Made by a program: the position numbers and the translations under genes. The notes under the pieces were generated by a model. The model ran no database searches, was not told the DNA's origin, and was given only the letters and a program-made list of their open reading frames with translations. Below are positions 1 to 6,154 of a DNA stretch of 9,132 bases, piece after piece. Numbering within the stretch: position 1 is the first letter of the stretch; each line of letters opens with the position of its first letter. This stretch comes from Chloroflexota bacterium. Its GTDB lineage: Bacteria > Chloroflexota > Limnocylindria > Limnocylindrales > CSP1-4. The stretch lies in contig JAJYGO010000192.1 in the NCBI GenBank assembly GCA_021785115.1, positions 1 to 9,132 on the forward strand, given 5' to 3'.

Positions 1-17
1 GGCGCTACCCTTCTCAT
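1..17 (-). CDS. Start of an unidentified gene running off the left edge
   Basis: An ATG on the minus strand at 17-15 is followed by codons reading Met-Arg-Arg-Val-Ala before the window ends. It is preceded by AAAGGAGG (33-26), an almost perfect Shine-Dalgarno sequence, with an 8-base spacer. That arrangement is better than the ribosome site of any complete gene in this window, which is the only reason to call a gene here. The product cannot be identified from five residues. The surrounding 200 bases are noticeably less GC-rich than the rest, so an acquired or mobile gene is possible but not shown. Confidence 0.4.
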
Positions 18-457
18 GGCCTGGGCCTCCTTTCGACGACTGGTAGGTCGCCAACAGGATGGCTCAGGCCGCTACGCATTTACAGGAACGCTAGGACGTC
101 ACCCATCCGTTAACCTCCCGAGCTGCGGGCAATCGTTCACCAGTACCACCGAAGCATCTTGCGCGACTTCGTCGCTCGCAACGGGTCGGTTGGCCTACTG
201 AGGCTGTAGTACTCGACCACCGCGGCCGTCATGGAGTCCAGGCCCCGCGCGGACTCGTGTACCACGCGCAGGGGGTTCCTTCCTTCGAGAGGACCCCCGA
301 CGGCCTTCCCGGTGGTCGCCTCGTTCGCGGATCCGCGCGAGCGACTGGGGCGCGCGACGGACCTCACCGTCGACCGAGTGTCCACGAGGCACGGCCCCGT
401 GGTCGCCCAGGGTCGATGGGCGCAGGCCTGCGAAGCCCGAGGGGCCAGAGACGTTCC
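18..457. other. Stretch without a convincing gene
   Basis: Bases 1-230 are about 58-63% GC, against 72% or more to the right, and contain stops in most frames; they look like an intergenic or foreign segment. An open frame of 82 codons lies on the minus strand at 137-385 with GTG as its first possible start. Its third codon positions are GC-rich, but it has no Shine-Dalgarno sequence and resembles no family I recognise. It also lies in the same frame as the deacetylase gene upstream, directly after that gene's stop, so it may be only an accidental extension of open sequence. A 12-base perfect palindrome (421-432, CGCAGGCCTGCG) lies just beyond the deacetylase stop; there is no T-run after it, so I do not call it a terminator. 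Confidence 0.4.
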
Positions 458-1240
458 TCAGTCCTCGAGGTTCAGGACGCGGAAGGACTCGCCGTGCTCG
501 GCGCCGATCCGCGCGCCGGCCTCGGCGGCCTCCCGCCCGATCCACTCCCGGAAGAACCCGAGCTGGTCGCTGGCGAGCTGGCTCGCGTGGCAGGCCAGGG
601 CGGCGAGCTTGGTCTCCACGAACCCCGTGACGTCCTCGACGTGGTTCGGCTCGAGCGTCGGGGCGAGCCACACGTCGCGCACCTTCCACACGCCGAGCCC
701 ATCGGCCAGCTGCTCGGGGAAGAAGTGGGGATTGCCGGCGGCCGGCGAGACCGCATCGAGCACGGCCTCGCCGGTCGCCCTGTGATCGCGGTGATTGTAG
801 TAGCCGGTGCCGAAGAACCACGCGGTCGGGTCCGGGCAGAGGACGCGCGCGGGCCGCACCTCGCGGACCGTCCGGACCAGCTCGGCCCGCAGCGCCGGTG
901 TGTTCTCGACCTCGCCGTCGACGACGTCCAGGAACCGGACCTCGCGTGCGCCCATCGCCGCCGCAGCGGCACGGGCCTCCTCGTGCCGGGTCGCGACCAG
1001 CGCGCGGCGGTCCTCCGCCGGGTCCTGCGACCCCTTCTCGCCGTCGCTCACGACCACGACGACCACCTCGGCCCCGGCGGCCGCCCACCTCGCGAGCGTC
1101 GCCCCGCAGGCGATCTCGCAGTCGTCGGGGTGCGTGAAGACCGCGAGGACCGGCCCGGTCGGGCCCCCCGGCCCCTCCCGCCCCGCGGCCGCCGCCGACC
1201 CCTCCGACCGGGCGGAAGCCGCCCCCTCGGACTGCGCCAT
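458..1240 (-). CDS. PIG-L / LmbE family zinc-dependent deacetylase
   Basis: A 260-residue cytoplasmic protein of the PIG-L/LmbE fold, whose members remove acetyl or acyl groups from N-acetylglucosamine-type amino sugars. In actinobacteria the family includes the mycothiol enzymes MshB and Mca. The family signature is clear: THPDD at residues 36-40 (zinc-binding His37 and Asp40, catalytic Asp39), RHEEA at 85-89, and NHRDH at 149-153, where His153 would be the third zinc ligand and His150 lies in the second His motif. The first 30 or so residues are a low-complexity Ala/Gly/Ser/Glu stretch, so translation could in principle begin later, but no better start is visible. The ATG lies 6 bp after the pepA stop with only a weak AAGG-type ribosome site, which suggests coupling to pepA. 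The substrate is not predictable; the long N-terminus and WFFGTGYYNHRDH segment do not single out MshB. Confidence 0.9.
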   Translation of the reverse strand: MAQSEGAASARSEGSAAAAGREGPGGPTGPVLAVFTHPDDCEIACGATLARWAAAGAEVVVVVVSDGEKGSQDPAEDRRALVATRHEEARAAAAAMGAREVRFLDVVDGEVENTPALRAELVRTVREVRPARVLCPDPTAWFFGTGYYNHRDHRATGEAVLDAVSPAAGNPHFFPEQLADGLGVWKVRDVWLAPTLEPNHVEDVTGFVETKLAALACHASQLASDQLGFFREWIGREAAEAGARIGAEHGESFRVLNLED

Positions 1241-1246
1241 ACGCGG

Positions 1247-2749
1247 CTAGGCCTTCGCCGCCGCCCGGCGCTCGAGGTAGCGAAGGACCGTTCGGACCGG
1301 CGAGCCGGTCGCCCCCCGCGGCCACAGGTCGGTCGCCGTGTCGCGAAACGCCGTCCCGGCGACGTCCATGTGCACCCACGGGATGCCTTCGCCGACGAAC
1401 TCCTTCAGGAACAGCCCCGCGATGATCGCGCCGCCGTAGCGGTCGCCGGTGTTCTTCACGTCGGCCACCGTCGACTCGATGTTCTTGCGGTAGTCGGCCC
1501 AGAGGGGCAGCTCCCACCCGGGCTCGCCGACCTCGGTCCCGCACGCGAGCATCTCGGCCAGCAGCTCGCGGTCGTTGCCCATGGCGGCCCACAGGTCGGT
1601 CCCGAGCGCCACCATCGCGGCGCCGGTGAGCGTTGCCGAGTCGAGGATCGAGCGTGGCTTCTTCTCCGACAGGAAGGCCAGCGCGTCGGCCAGGATCAGC
1701 CGGCCCTCGGCGTCGGTGTTCAGCACCTCGCTGGTCTTGCCGCCGCGATGGCGCAGCACGTCGCCGGGGCGGATGGCGCCGCCGTCGGGCATGTTCTCGG
1801 CGAGCGGCACCGCCGCGATCACGTTGATCTTCAGCTTCAGCTGCGCGATCGCCCGCATCACGGCGAACGTCGCCGCGGCGCCGGACATGTCGTCCTTCAT
1901 CGTCGTCATCCAGTCGGGCTGCTTCAGCGACAGCCCGCCGGAGTCGAACGTCACGCCCTTGCCGGTGATGGCGTAGGGCGTCGCCTGTCCGGCGCCCTTG
2001 TGGGTGAGCTCGACGAACCGCGGCTCGTTGCGGCTCCCGGCCCCGACGCCGAGGACGCCCCCGAACCCGCCCCGCTCGAGCTCGGCTCGGGTCCATACCT
2101 TGCACGTGAGGCCGGCCTCGGCCGCCATCTTCTTTGCCTCCGCGGCGAGGTACTCGGGGGTCGCGTCCTTCGACGGCGTGTTCACCAGATCCCGGGCCCA
2201 GTTCACGGCGTCGCCCGTGACCTGCCCGGCCTTCAGCCCAGCCTTCGCCGCCTTCTGGCCGGCGGCGTCCGAGAGCGCCACGACCCTCTTCAGGGTGACC
2301 GGCTCGGCGGACGCCGAGTCGATCGGGCGAACCTTGTAGGCCCGGAACGTGTAGGTGCCCGCGGCGAGCCCCTCGGCGAGCGCGCGCGCCGACTCCTCGG
2401 GATCGCCTCCGACCTGCGCGAGGGTCGTCGCCACCGTCGCGTACCGGCGCAGGCGCCCGCCGACGCGCTGGGCGGTCTTGCGGACCTGCGCAGGCCCCGC
2501 CTCGCCCCCCGGCCCCATCCCGACCAGCAGCACCGCCTTCGCCTTCAGGCCGCCGAGCGCCGGGACCAGCAGCGCGTCGCCGGCCTTGCCCGTGAGCCCG
2601 TGGGCCCGCGCGAGCGCGACGAGGTCGGTCGCGAGGGCCGCGCCGGCCTCGGCGATGCCGGGCCCCGCCTCGGGGCCTTCGAGCAGCGGGAGGACGAGCA
2701 CGTCGGCGGCAACCGCCGCCGGAGATTCGGTCGAGACGCTGAGGTTCAC
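1247..2749 (-). CDS. pepA: Leucyl aminopeptidase, peptidase family M17
   Basis: A 500-residue cytosolic dizinc (or manganese) exopeptidase that removes N-terminal residues, often leucine, from peptides; the family works as hexamers in peptide turnover. The C-terminal catalytic domain carries every expected residue: Lys264 and Asp269 in GKGVTFDSGG, catalytic Lys276 in LSLK, Asp287 in MKDDMSG, and Asp346, Glu348 and Arg350 in NTDAEGRLILADAL. Residues 1 to about 165 form the more variable N-terminal macro-like domain. The length matches the family norm (480-520). The start is GTG at 2749, supported by AGGAGG at 2765-2760 with a 10-base spacer. It is the first gene of a probable two-gene unit with the PIG-L deacetylase 6 bp downstream. 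It could take part in glutathione- or mycothiol-type conjugate turnover, but that would be a guess from the neighbour. Confidence 0.97.
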   Translation of the reverse strand: MNLSVSTESPAAVAADVLVLPLLEGPEAGPGIAEAGAALATDLVALARAHGLTGKAGDALLVPALGGLKAKAVLLVGMGPGGEAGPAQVRKTAQRVGGRLRRYATVATTLAQVGGDPEESARALAEGLAAGTYTFRAYKVRPIDSASAEPVTLKRVVALSDAAGQKAAKAGLKAGQVTGDAVNWARDLVNTPSKDATPEYLAAEAKKMAAEAGLTCKVWTRAELERGGFGGVLGVGAGSRNEPRFVELTHKGAGQATPYAITGKGVTFDSGGLSLKQPDWMTTMKDDMSGAAATFAVMRAIAQLKLKINVIAAVPLAENMPDGGAIRPGDVLRHRGGKTSEVLNTDAEGRLILADALAFLSEKKPRSILDSATLTGAAMVALGTDLWAAMGNDRELLAEMLACGTEVGEPGWELPLWADYRKNIESTVADVKNTGDRYGGAIIAGLFLKEFVGEGIPWVHMDVAGTAFRDTATDLWPRGATGSPVRTVLRYLERRAAAKA

Positions 2750-2807
2750 CGGGTTCGCTCCTCCTGGCCGAGGCCCTCACGCCCCCATCCCGGGGACACG
2801 ATCGACC

Positions 2808-2813
2808 AGTGTA
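2808..2813 (-). promoter_or_regulatory. Possible -10 box for the pepA unit
   Basis: TACACT on the minus strand matches the actinobacterial TANNNT -10 pattern and would give a 5' untranslated region of about 50 bases before the pepA GTG. No good -35 hexamer lies 16-18 bases upstream, so the call rests on the -10 box and position alone. The 254 bases between pepA and the next gene (2750-3003) hold nothing else I can identify. Confidence 0.3.
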
Positions 2814-3003
2814 GCGACCCTTTCGGCGTCGACGATACAGCCCCCGTGCCGCGGCCTCCCAGCTACACCCAGCCTGTCACGGCCCGGCAATCAGGAAGTC
2901 GGCCTCGGCACTCCTGCCACTCGCAGGCCTGCGTCCGGCTGAGCCCGATGCACCCGTCAGCCGCACACCCCGGGGAACGCCGAAGCACATGACCCGAGCG
3001 TCA

Positions 3004-3507
3004 TCAGATCGCGGCACACACGTTGCCCCAGTTGTAATAGGGCGGTCCACATGCGGTTCCGGGGCCGTTGATCGAACCGCAAGCCTGGCCGACCGGGACG
3101 CTTGCCGACGCGACCGTTGCCGTGCTCGGCGAATTCCCGATGAGCGGCGGTACACCACCCGAGTTGCAGTGAACCACGATGCTCACTGCGAGGGTCTCGA
3201 TCGACGGCGGTGTCCCGGTACCAGGGTCCGAAGCGCCATTGAGTGTCTCGAAGGTCACGTCGTTGGCCACGCAACCGTTGCCTGTCATGAGCGCCTGCCA
3301 CGGAGTGGCCAGCATGGCCGCACGCTGGGCGGCCGCCCATTGGCCCCAGACCGTGAGGGATGCGTTCGGCGGTGGAATCGGCGGCACCGGCGCTGCCGAC
3401 GGCCCCGTAGCGGCCACGGCCCGTTGCGGCGCCTGGAGGGCCGTGACGCCGATGAGCAGCCCTACGATCGCGATCGCACGGGTCCTGCTCGAACGTGTGT
3501 CCGCCAC
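3004..3507 (-). CDS. Small secreted cysteine-containing protein, function unknown
   Basis: A 167-residue protein that I do not recognise. The N-terminus is a Sec-type signal peptide: Arg5, Arg8 and Arg10, a hydrophobic core at about 11-24, and an Ala-x-Ala site near 30-33. The predicted mature part begins with a Pro/Ala-rich stretch (to about 48), then a Trp-containing segment (SLTVWGQWAAAQRAAM), and ends in a Gly/Pro/Cys-rich tail. Five cysteines (79, 114, 143, 153, 164) suggest at least two disulfides outside the cell. Start is GTG at 3507 behind a GGGAAGGA-type ribosome site close to the start. The gene ends in two consecutive TGA codons (3006-3001). Its GC content, about 60-72% by line, is lower than in its neighbours, so recent acquisition is possible. 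It is transcribed divergently from the cupredoxin-like lipoprotein. Whether it is an enzyme inhibitor, adhesin or something else cannot be told. Confidence 0.7.
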   Translation of the reverse strand: MADTRSSRTRAIAIVGLLIGVTALQAPQRAVAATGPSAAPVPPIPPPNASLTVWGQWAAAQRAAMLATPWQALMTGNGCVANDVTFETLNGASDPGTGTPPSIETLAVSIVVHCNSGGVPPLIGNSPSTATVASASVPVGQACGSINGPGTACGPPYYNWGNVCAAI

Positions 3508-3556
3508 GTCCTTCCCTCTTTCGCTGGGTTGGTTCGGGATTGGGTCGGCATCGGCA

Positions 3557-3585
3557 ATTCAAGCGGTCCATTAGCCGAATGTCAA
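3557..3585 (-). promoter_or_regulatory. Sigma-70-type promoter of the secreted-protein gene
   Basis: On the minus strand a perfect -35 hexamer TTGACA (3585-3580) is followed after exactly 17 bases by TTGAAT (3562-3557), which matches four of six -10 consensus positions. Transcription would begin near 3550, leaving about 43 bases before the GTG at 3507. It lies in the AT-richer gap between the two divergent genes. This is the best promoter match I can see in the window and suggests constitutive housekeeping-sigma expression. Confidence 0.65.
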
Positions 3586-3657
3586 CTTTGGACGTGTCCC
3601 GGCAAGCGTCCATTGCGGGCGCTTCATGGTACGTGGCCAAGCGCTCCGGGACCCCCG

Positions 3658-3663
3658 TACGCT
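3658..3663 (+). promoter_or_regulatory. -10 box for a leaderless lipoprotein transcript
   Basis: TACGCT fits TANNNT and ends 7 bases before the ATG at 3671, so transcription would begin at or within a base of the start codon. There is no Shine-Dalgarno sequence before that ATG. Leaderless mRNAs with this spacing are common in actinobacteria. The -35 region is weak. Confidence 0.45.
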
Positions 3664-3670
3664 TGGCCTC

Positions 3671-4150
3671 ATGTCGCCCGCACGCGCGATCGCCCTGCTC
3701 GCGGCCGCCGGCCTGCTCGCCGCCGGATGCGTGCGGAACCCCCCGCCGAGCCCGCCGCCGTCCTCGCCGGCCGCCTCCACCTCGCCCTCGCCGACCCCGA
3801 CGGTCTCGCCGACGCCCTATCCGACGCCGAGCCTCTCCTACCTCGCCCCGCCGCCGGGCCCGACGGTCACGGTCGTCGAGGTCCACGACCAGTTCGTCCC
3901 CGCCCACATCGTGATCGCGCAGGACCAGACGCTGGTGATCCGCAACGAGGGCACGGTCCCCCACAACTTCCAGGTTCCCGGCACGGCGATCGACGTCACG
4001 ACCCCGCCGGGAACGACCTCGACGATCCCCGACATCGGGCAGTACCTCGCGGTCGGCACCTACCAGGTGATCGACGCGTTCTACCAGGCCGACGGCATGG
4101 TCGGGGTGCTCAGCGTGGCGCTGCCGGCGACGCCGACCCCCTCGCCCTGA
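3671..4150 (+). CDS. Cupredoxin-like lipoprotein with incomplete copper site
   Basis: A 159-residue surface lipoprotein. Residues 1-20 are a lipoprotein signal with the lipobox LAAGC (Cys20 would be lipidated). Residues about 22-65 are a Pro/Ser/Thr-rich spacer, and about 66-152 a cupredoxin-like beta domain (TVTVVEVHDQFVPAHIVI, then VIRNEGTVPHNF, then the final GTYQVIDAFYQADGMVGVL). In type 1 copper members the last segment reads Cys-x2-His-x6-Met or similar. Here the first His (in PHNF) and the Met are kept, but the Cys position is Asp and the second His position is Tyr, so normal type 1 copper binding is unlikely. I chose ATG 3671 over an in-frame ATG 45 bases upstream because it places the signal peptide at the N-terminus and a -10 box just before it. 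The 3' end overlaps the convergent permease gene by 41 bp. Role unknown: possibly a structural or electron-transfer-dead relative. Confidence 0.85.
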   Translation: MSPARAIALLAAAGLLAAGCVRNPPPSPPPSSPAASTSPSPTPTVSPTPYPTPSLSYLAPPPGPTVTVVEVHDQFVPAHIVIAQDQTLVIRNEGTVPHNFQVPGTAIDVTTPPGTTSTIPDIGQYLAVGTYQVIDAFYQADGMVGVLSVALPATPTPSP

Positions 4151-5585
4151 CCCCGCCGGGCACGAGCGCCAGCAGCAGGGTCACGGCGAGCGCCGCGGCG
4201 AACGAGGGGACGCTCGCGCCCGCCGGGGAGCCGGCCGCCGCGATCGGCAGGTGCAGCCAGCCGTGCAGCACCGTCCGGGCTGCGCTCACCCACCACGACG
4301 GGCCGGTCGGCACGCTCCACTGGTAGACGGCGAACCCGACGAGCCATGCCGCCAGCGCGCGGGCCCGCACGCGCGGCCCGCCCGAGGCTCCCGGCGCCGG
4401 CTCCTGTCCGGCGGCCGCCGCGGCCGCGGCCCCGCCCCCGGGCGAGCGCCGCAGCAGGAAGTAGTCGGCGACGAACACCCCGAACAGCGGCACGAACACC
4501 GAGCCCAGCAGGAACAGGAACGACTCGAACACCAGCGCCCCCTCGCCGGGCCGGCCGTGGAACCAGAGCGCCAGCGCCGCCCCGACGAGCGCGACGGCGA
4601 GGATCGTCCAGCGCTGGTGCAGCCGGTCGCGCAGGTTCTGGGCCGAGACCGCCGTGGAGTAGATGTCGGCGAACCCGTTGTGGGTCTCGCCCGCGAGCAG
4701 GGCGAGCAGGACGACCCACCCGCCGGCCACCGACGCCATCGAGCCGGCGAGCCCGGTCGGCGAGGCCTCGGGCAAGCCGGCCGACAGCGCGAGCAGCGCG
4801 CCCAGCGCGTAGAACCAGAAGTTCCCGACGGCGTAGCCGCCGAAGGTGCTCGCGGCGGGACCGCCGCGCCCCCGCACGAACCGGTTGTAGTCGGCGACCA
4901 GCGGCAGCCACGAGACCGGCTGCGCGATGACCAGATCGACGCCCAGCCAAAACGGCAGGCCCCCAGCGCCGGGCCGGTGCCAGATCGTGCCGAGGTGCGC
5001 GGTGCCGAGCACCCGGATCGTCACCCACAGCGCGACGGCCGCCACCACCCAGGCGGCGAAGCGTTCGAGCCAGCGCCGCACCACCAGGATCGGCCCGCCG
5101 AGCGCGAGGGCCGTGCAGACCAGCGCGGTGACGGCGAGCCACATCCCGTAGTTCGAGAAGCCGAACAGGCGCACCGACATCTGGTCGGCCACCCCGGCCA
5201 TCGCCCAGAACTCGAAGCCGGTCCAGCCGATCAGCTGCACGATGTTCAGCACCGAGGGCAGGTAGGAGCCCCGCAGGCCGAGCACCGGGCGGAACAGCAC
5301 CATGGTCGGCACGCCCTCGCGCGCGCCGGCCAGGCCGACCAGCGCGAGCGGCACCGACCCGATCACCGAGCCGATCGCGATCGCGGCCAGGGCCTGCGGG
5401 AAGCCGAGCGCCGGGACCAGCAGGGCCCCGGTCAGGAGCACCAGCAGGCCGATCGACAGGTTCCCCCACAGCACGCCGACGTCGAACGCCGACAGGCGGC
5501 GGTGCTCCGCGGGGACGGGACGGATGCCCCAGACGGGGGCCTCGCGCTCGAGGACCTCCTCGAGCCGGTCGGTGACGGTCGCCAT
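4110..5585 (-). CDS. cytX: NCS1-family permease, probable hydroxymethylpyrimidine (thiamine precursor) transporter
   Basis: A 491-residue inner-membrane protein of the nucleobase:cation symporter-1 family with about 12 hydrophobic segments. Family features include WGNLSIGLLVLLTG in the first helix (near 40-53), GVPTMVLFRPVLGLRGS (91-107), then QLIGWTGFEFWAM (117-129), and VADYNRFVRG in the middle. An Ala/Gly-rich insertion lies in a loop near residues 395-420. Sequence alone would say cytosine or allantoin-type permease; the TPP riboswitch directly upstream argues for the CytX group, which is thought to import the thiamine pyrimidine moiety HMP. The ATG at 5585 has GGAGG (5595-5591) with a 5-base spacer, and that ribosome site is part of the riboswitch. 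No thiamine biosynthesis gene is next to it. The C-terminus overlaps the convergent lipoprotein gene. The symbol is by regulation and family, not proven substrate. Confidence 0.85.
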   Translation of the reverse strand: MATVTDRLEEVLEREAPVWGIRPVPAEHRRLSAFDVGVLWGNLSIGLLVLLTGALLVPALGFPQALAAIAIGSVIGSVPLALVGLAGAREGVPTMVLFRPVLGLRGSYLPSVLNIVQLIGWTGFEFWAMAGVADQMSVRLFGFSNYGMWLAVTALVCTALALGGPILVVRRWLERFAAWVVAAVALWVTIRVLGTAHLGTIWHRPGAGGLPFWLGVDLVIAQPVSWLPLVADYNRFVRGRGGPAASTFGGYAVGNFWFYALGALLALSAGLPEASPTGLAGSMASVAGGWVVLLALLAGETHNGFADIYSTAVSAQNLRDRLHQRWTILAVALVGAALALWFHGRPGEGALVFESFLFLLGSVFVPLFGVFVADYFLLRRSPGGGAAAAAAAGQEPAPGASGGPRVRARALAAWLVGFAVYQWSVPTGPSWWVSAARTVLHGWLHLPIAAAGSPAGASVPSFAAALAVTLLLALVPGGVRARGSASPAAPR

Positions 5586-5680
5586 GGCTCCCTCCGCCGG
5601 TACGAACCGGATCAGGTTCCAAGGGTCGCCGGCTCTCCAGCCGGCCTCTCAGCCCGGTCTCACCGGGCTCCCCTGCTGAC
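5586..5680 (-). promoter_or_regulatory. TPP riboswitch (THI box)
   Basis: Read on the minus strand, the conserved thiamine-pyrophosphate aptamer parts occur in order: GGGGAGCC, then CTGAGAG (5652-5646), then ACCCTTGGAACCTGATC, then CCGGTTCGTACCGG and GGCGGAGGGA (to 5588). Two stems are perfect by eye: GCCCGGT/ACCGGGC with a GAG loop (5668-5652, P3) and GCCGGCT/AGCCGGC with a GGAG loop (5645-5628, variable P3a). P5 is CCGGT/ACCGG. The closing P1 stem looks very short. The conserved GGAGGGA at the 3' end is itself the Shine-Dalgarno sequence of the permease gene, so TPP binding should hide the ribosome site directly; no separate terminator or anti-terminator is visible. Confidence 0.95.
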
Positions 5681-5686
5681 GAAGCG

Positions 5687-5715
5687 AGTCTAGGCCGGCC
5701 CCCGGCCTCGGGCAA
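5687..5715 (-). promoter_or_regulatory. Promoter of the TPP riboswitch / permease transcript
   Basis: TTGCCC (5715-5710) and TAGACT (5692-5687) on the minus strand are 17 bases apart. Transcription would begin near 5680, just where the TPP aptamer begins, which makes the pair more believable than sequence match alone. Confidence 0.6.
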
Positions 5716-5803
5716 CGGGGTTTCGCGGGGCGTCGGCGACACTGGTGGGGAGTGACCGAGCGGCGAGCGGTGGCGAGCCGGTGAGCGGAGAGGAGCGTGT
5801 GGG

Positions 5804-6154
5804 ATGGCGGAGACGACCCCGAGGGTGGCGGTGCACGTGGCGGACGGGGAGCCCGGCCGCCAGGAGCTGGTGCTGCGCAACGTGGCGAACCTGGCGCGGG
5901 ACCTCGGCGAGGGCGCCGTCATCGAGGTGGTGGCGCTCGGGCCGGGACTGTCGGTGTGCCTCGCGGGCGGCGAGCTGGCCGGTGAGGTGGCCGGCCTGAT
6001 CGAGCGGGGCGTCGGCGTACGCGCGTGCGCGAACACCCTTCGGGCGATGGGGATCGGCGAGGACCGGCTGCTCCCCGGCGTGGAGGTCGTGCCCGCCGGC
6101 GTCGGGCACCTGGTCCGCCGCCAGCTGGAGGGCTGGGCCTACCTCCGGCCCTGA
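5804..6154 (+). CDS. DsrE family protein (COG1416-like)
   Basis: A 116-residue cytoplasmic protein of the DsrE/YchN fold. The family includes the sulfur-relay proteins DsrE and TusD, but stand-alone members such as this one have mostly unknown roles. Visible features are the N-terminal strand RVAVHVAD (7-14), a central EVVALGPGLSVCLAG (41-55), ACANTLRAMGI (74-84) with the conserved Cys75 at the position used for persulfide transfer in DsrE-type proteins, and the typical ending VEVVPAGVGHLVRRQLEGWAYLRP-like motif (from about 93). Start ATG 5804 has AGGAG (5791-5795) at 8 bases. It is divergent from the riboswitch transcript and its 3' end overlaps the ACR3 gene by 16 bp. A role in sulfur handling is inference from the fold and Cys75. 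Confidence 0.88.
   Translation: MAETTPRVAVHVADGEPGRQELVLRNVANLARDLGEGAVIEVVALGPGLSVCLAGGELAGEVAGLIERGVGVRACANTLRAMGIGEDRLLPGVEVVPAGVGHLVRRQLEGWAYLRP

Noticed and set aside
137..385. 82-codon minus-strand frame as a small gene
   Set aside because: GC-rich third positions are suggestive, but there is no ribosome site, no known family, and it simply continues the open frame after the deacetylase stop.
421..432. 12-bp palindrome as an intrinsic terminator
   Set aside because: No loop and no T-run follow it on either strand; it may be a protein-binding site or chance.
195..2780. An 861-codon minus-strand open frame overlapping pepA and the deacetylase in another frame
   Set aside because: Its translation is Arg/Gly/Ala low-complexity and the real proteins in the other frames have full catalytic motifs.
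257..2992. A 911-codon open frame on the plus strand, antisense to pepA and the deacetylase
   Set aside because: It is Arg/Pro/Gly-rich with no domain, and lies opposite two well-recognised enzymes. Long antisense frames are expected at this GC content.
4251..5693. 480-codon plus-strand frame over the permease and riboswitch
   Set aside because: Highly charged His/Arg/Gln/Asp composition typical of antisense to a membrane protein gene; no recognisable domain.
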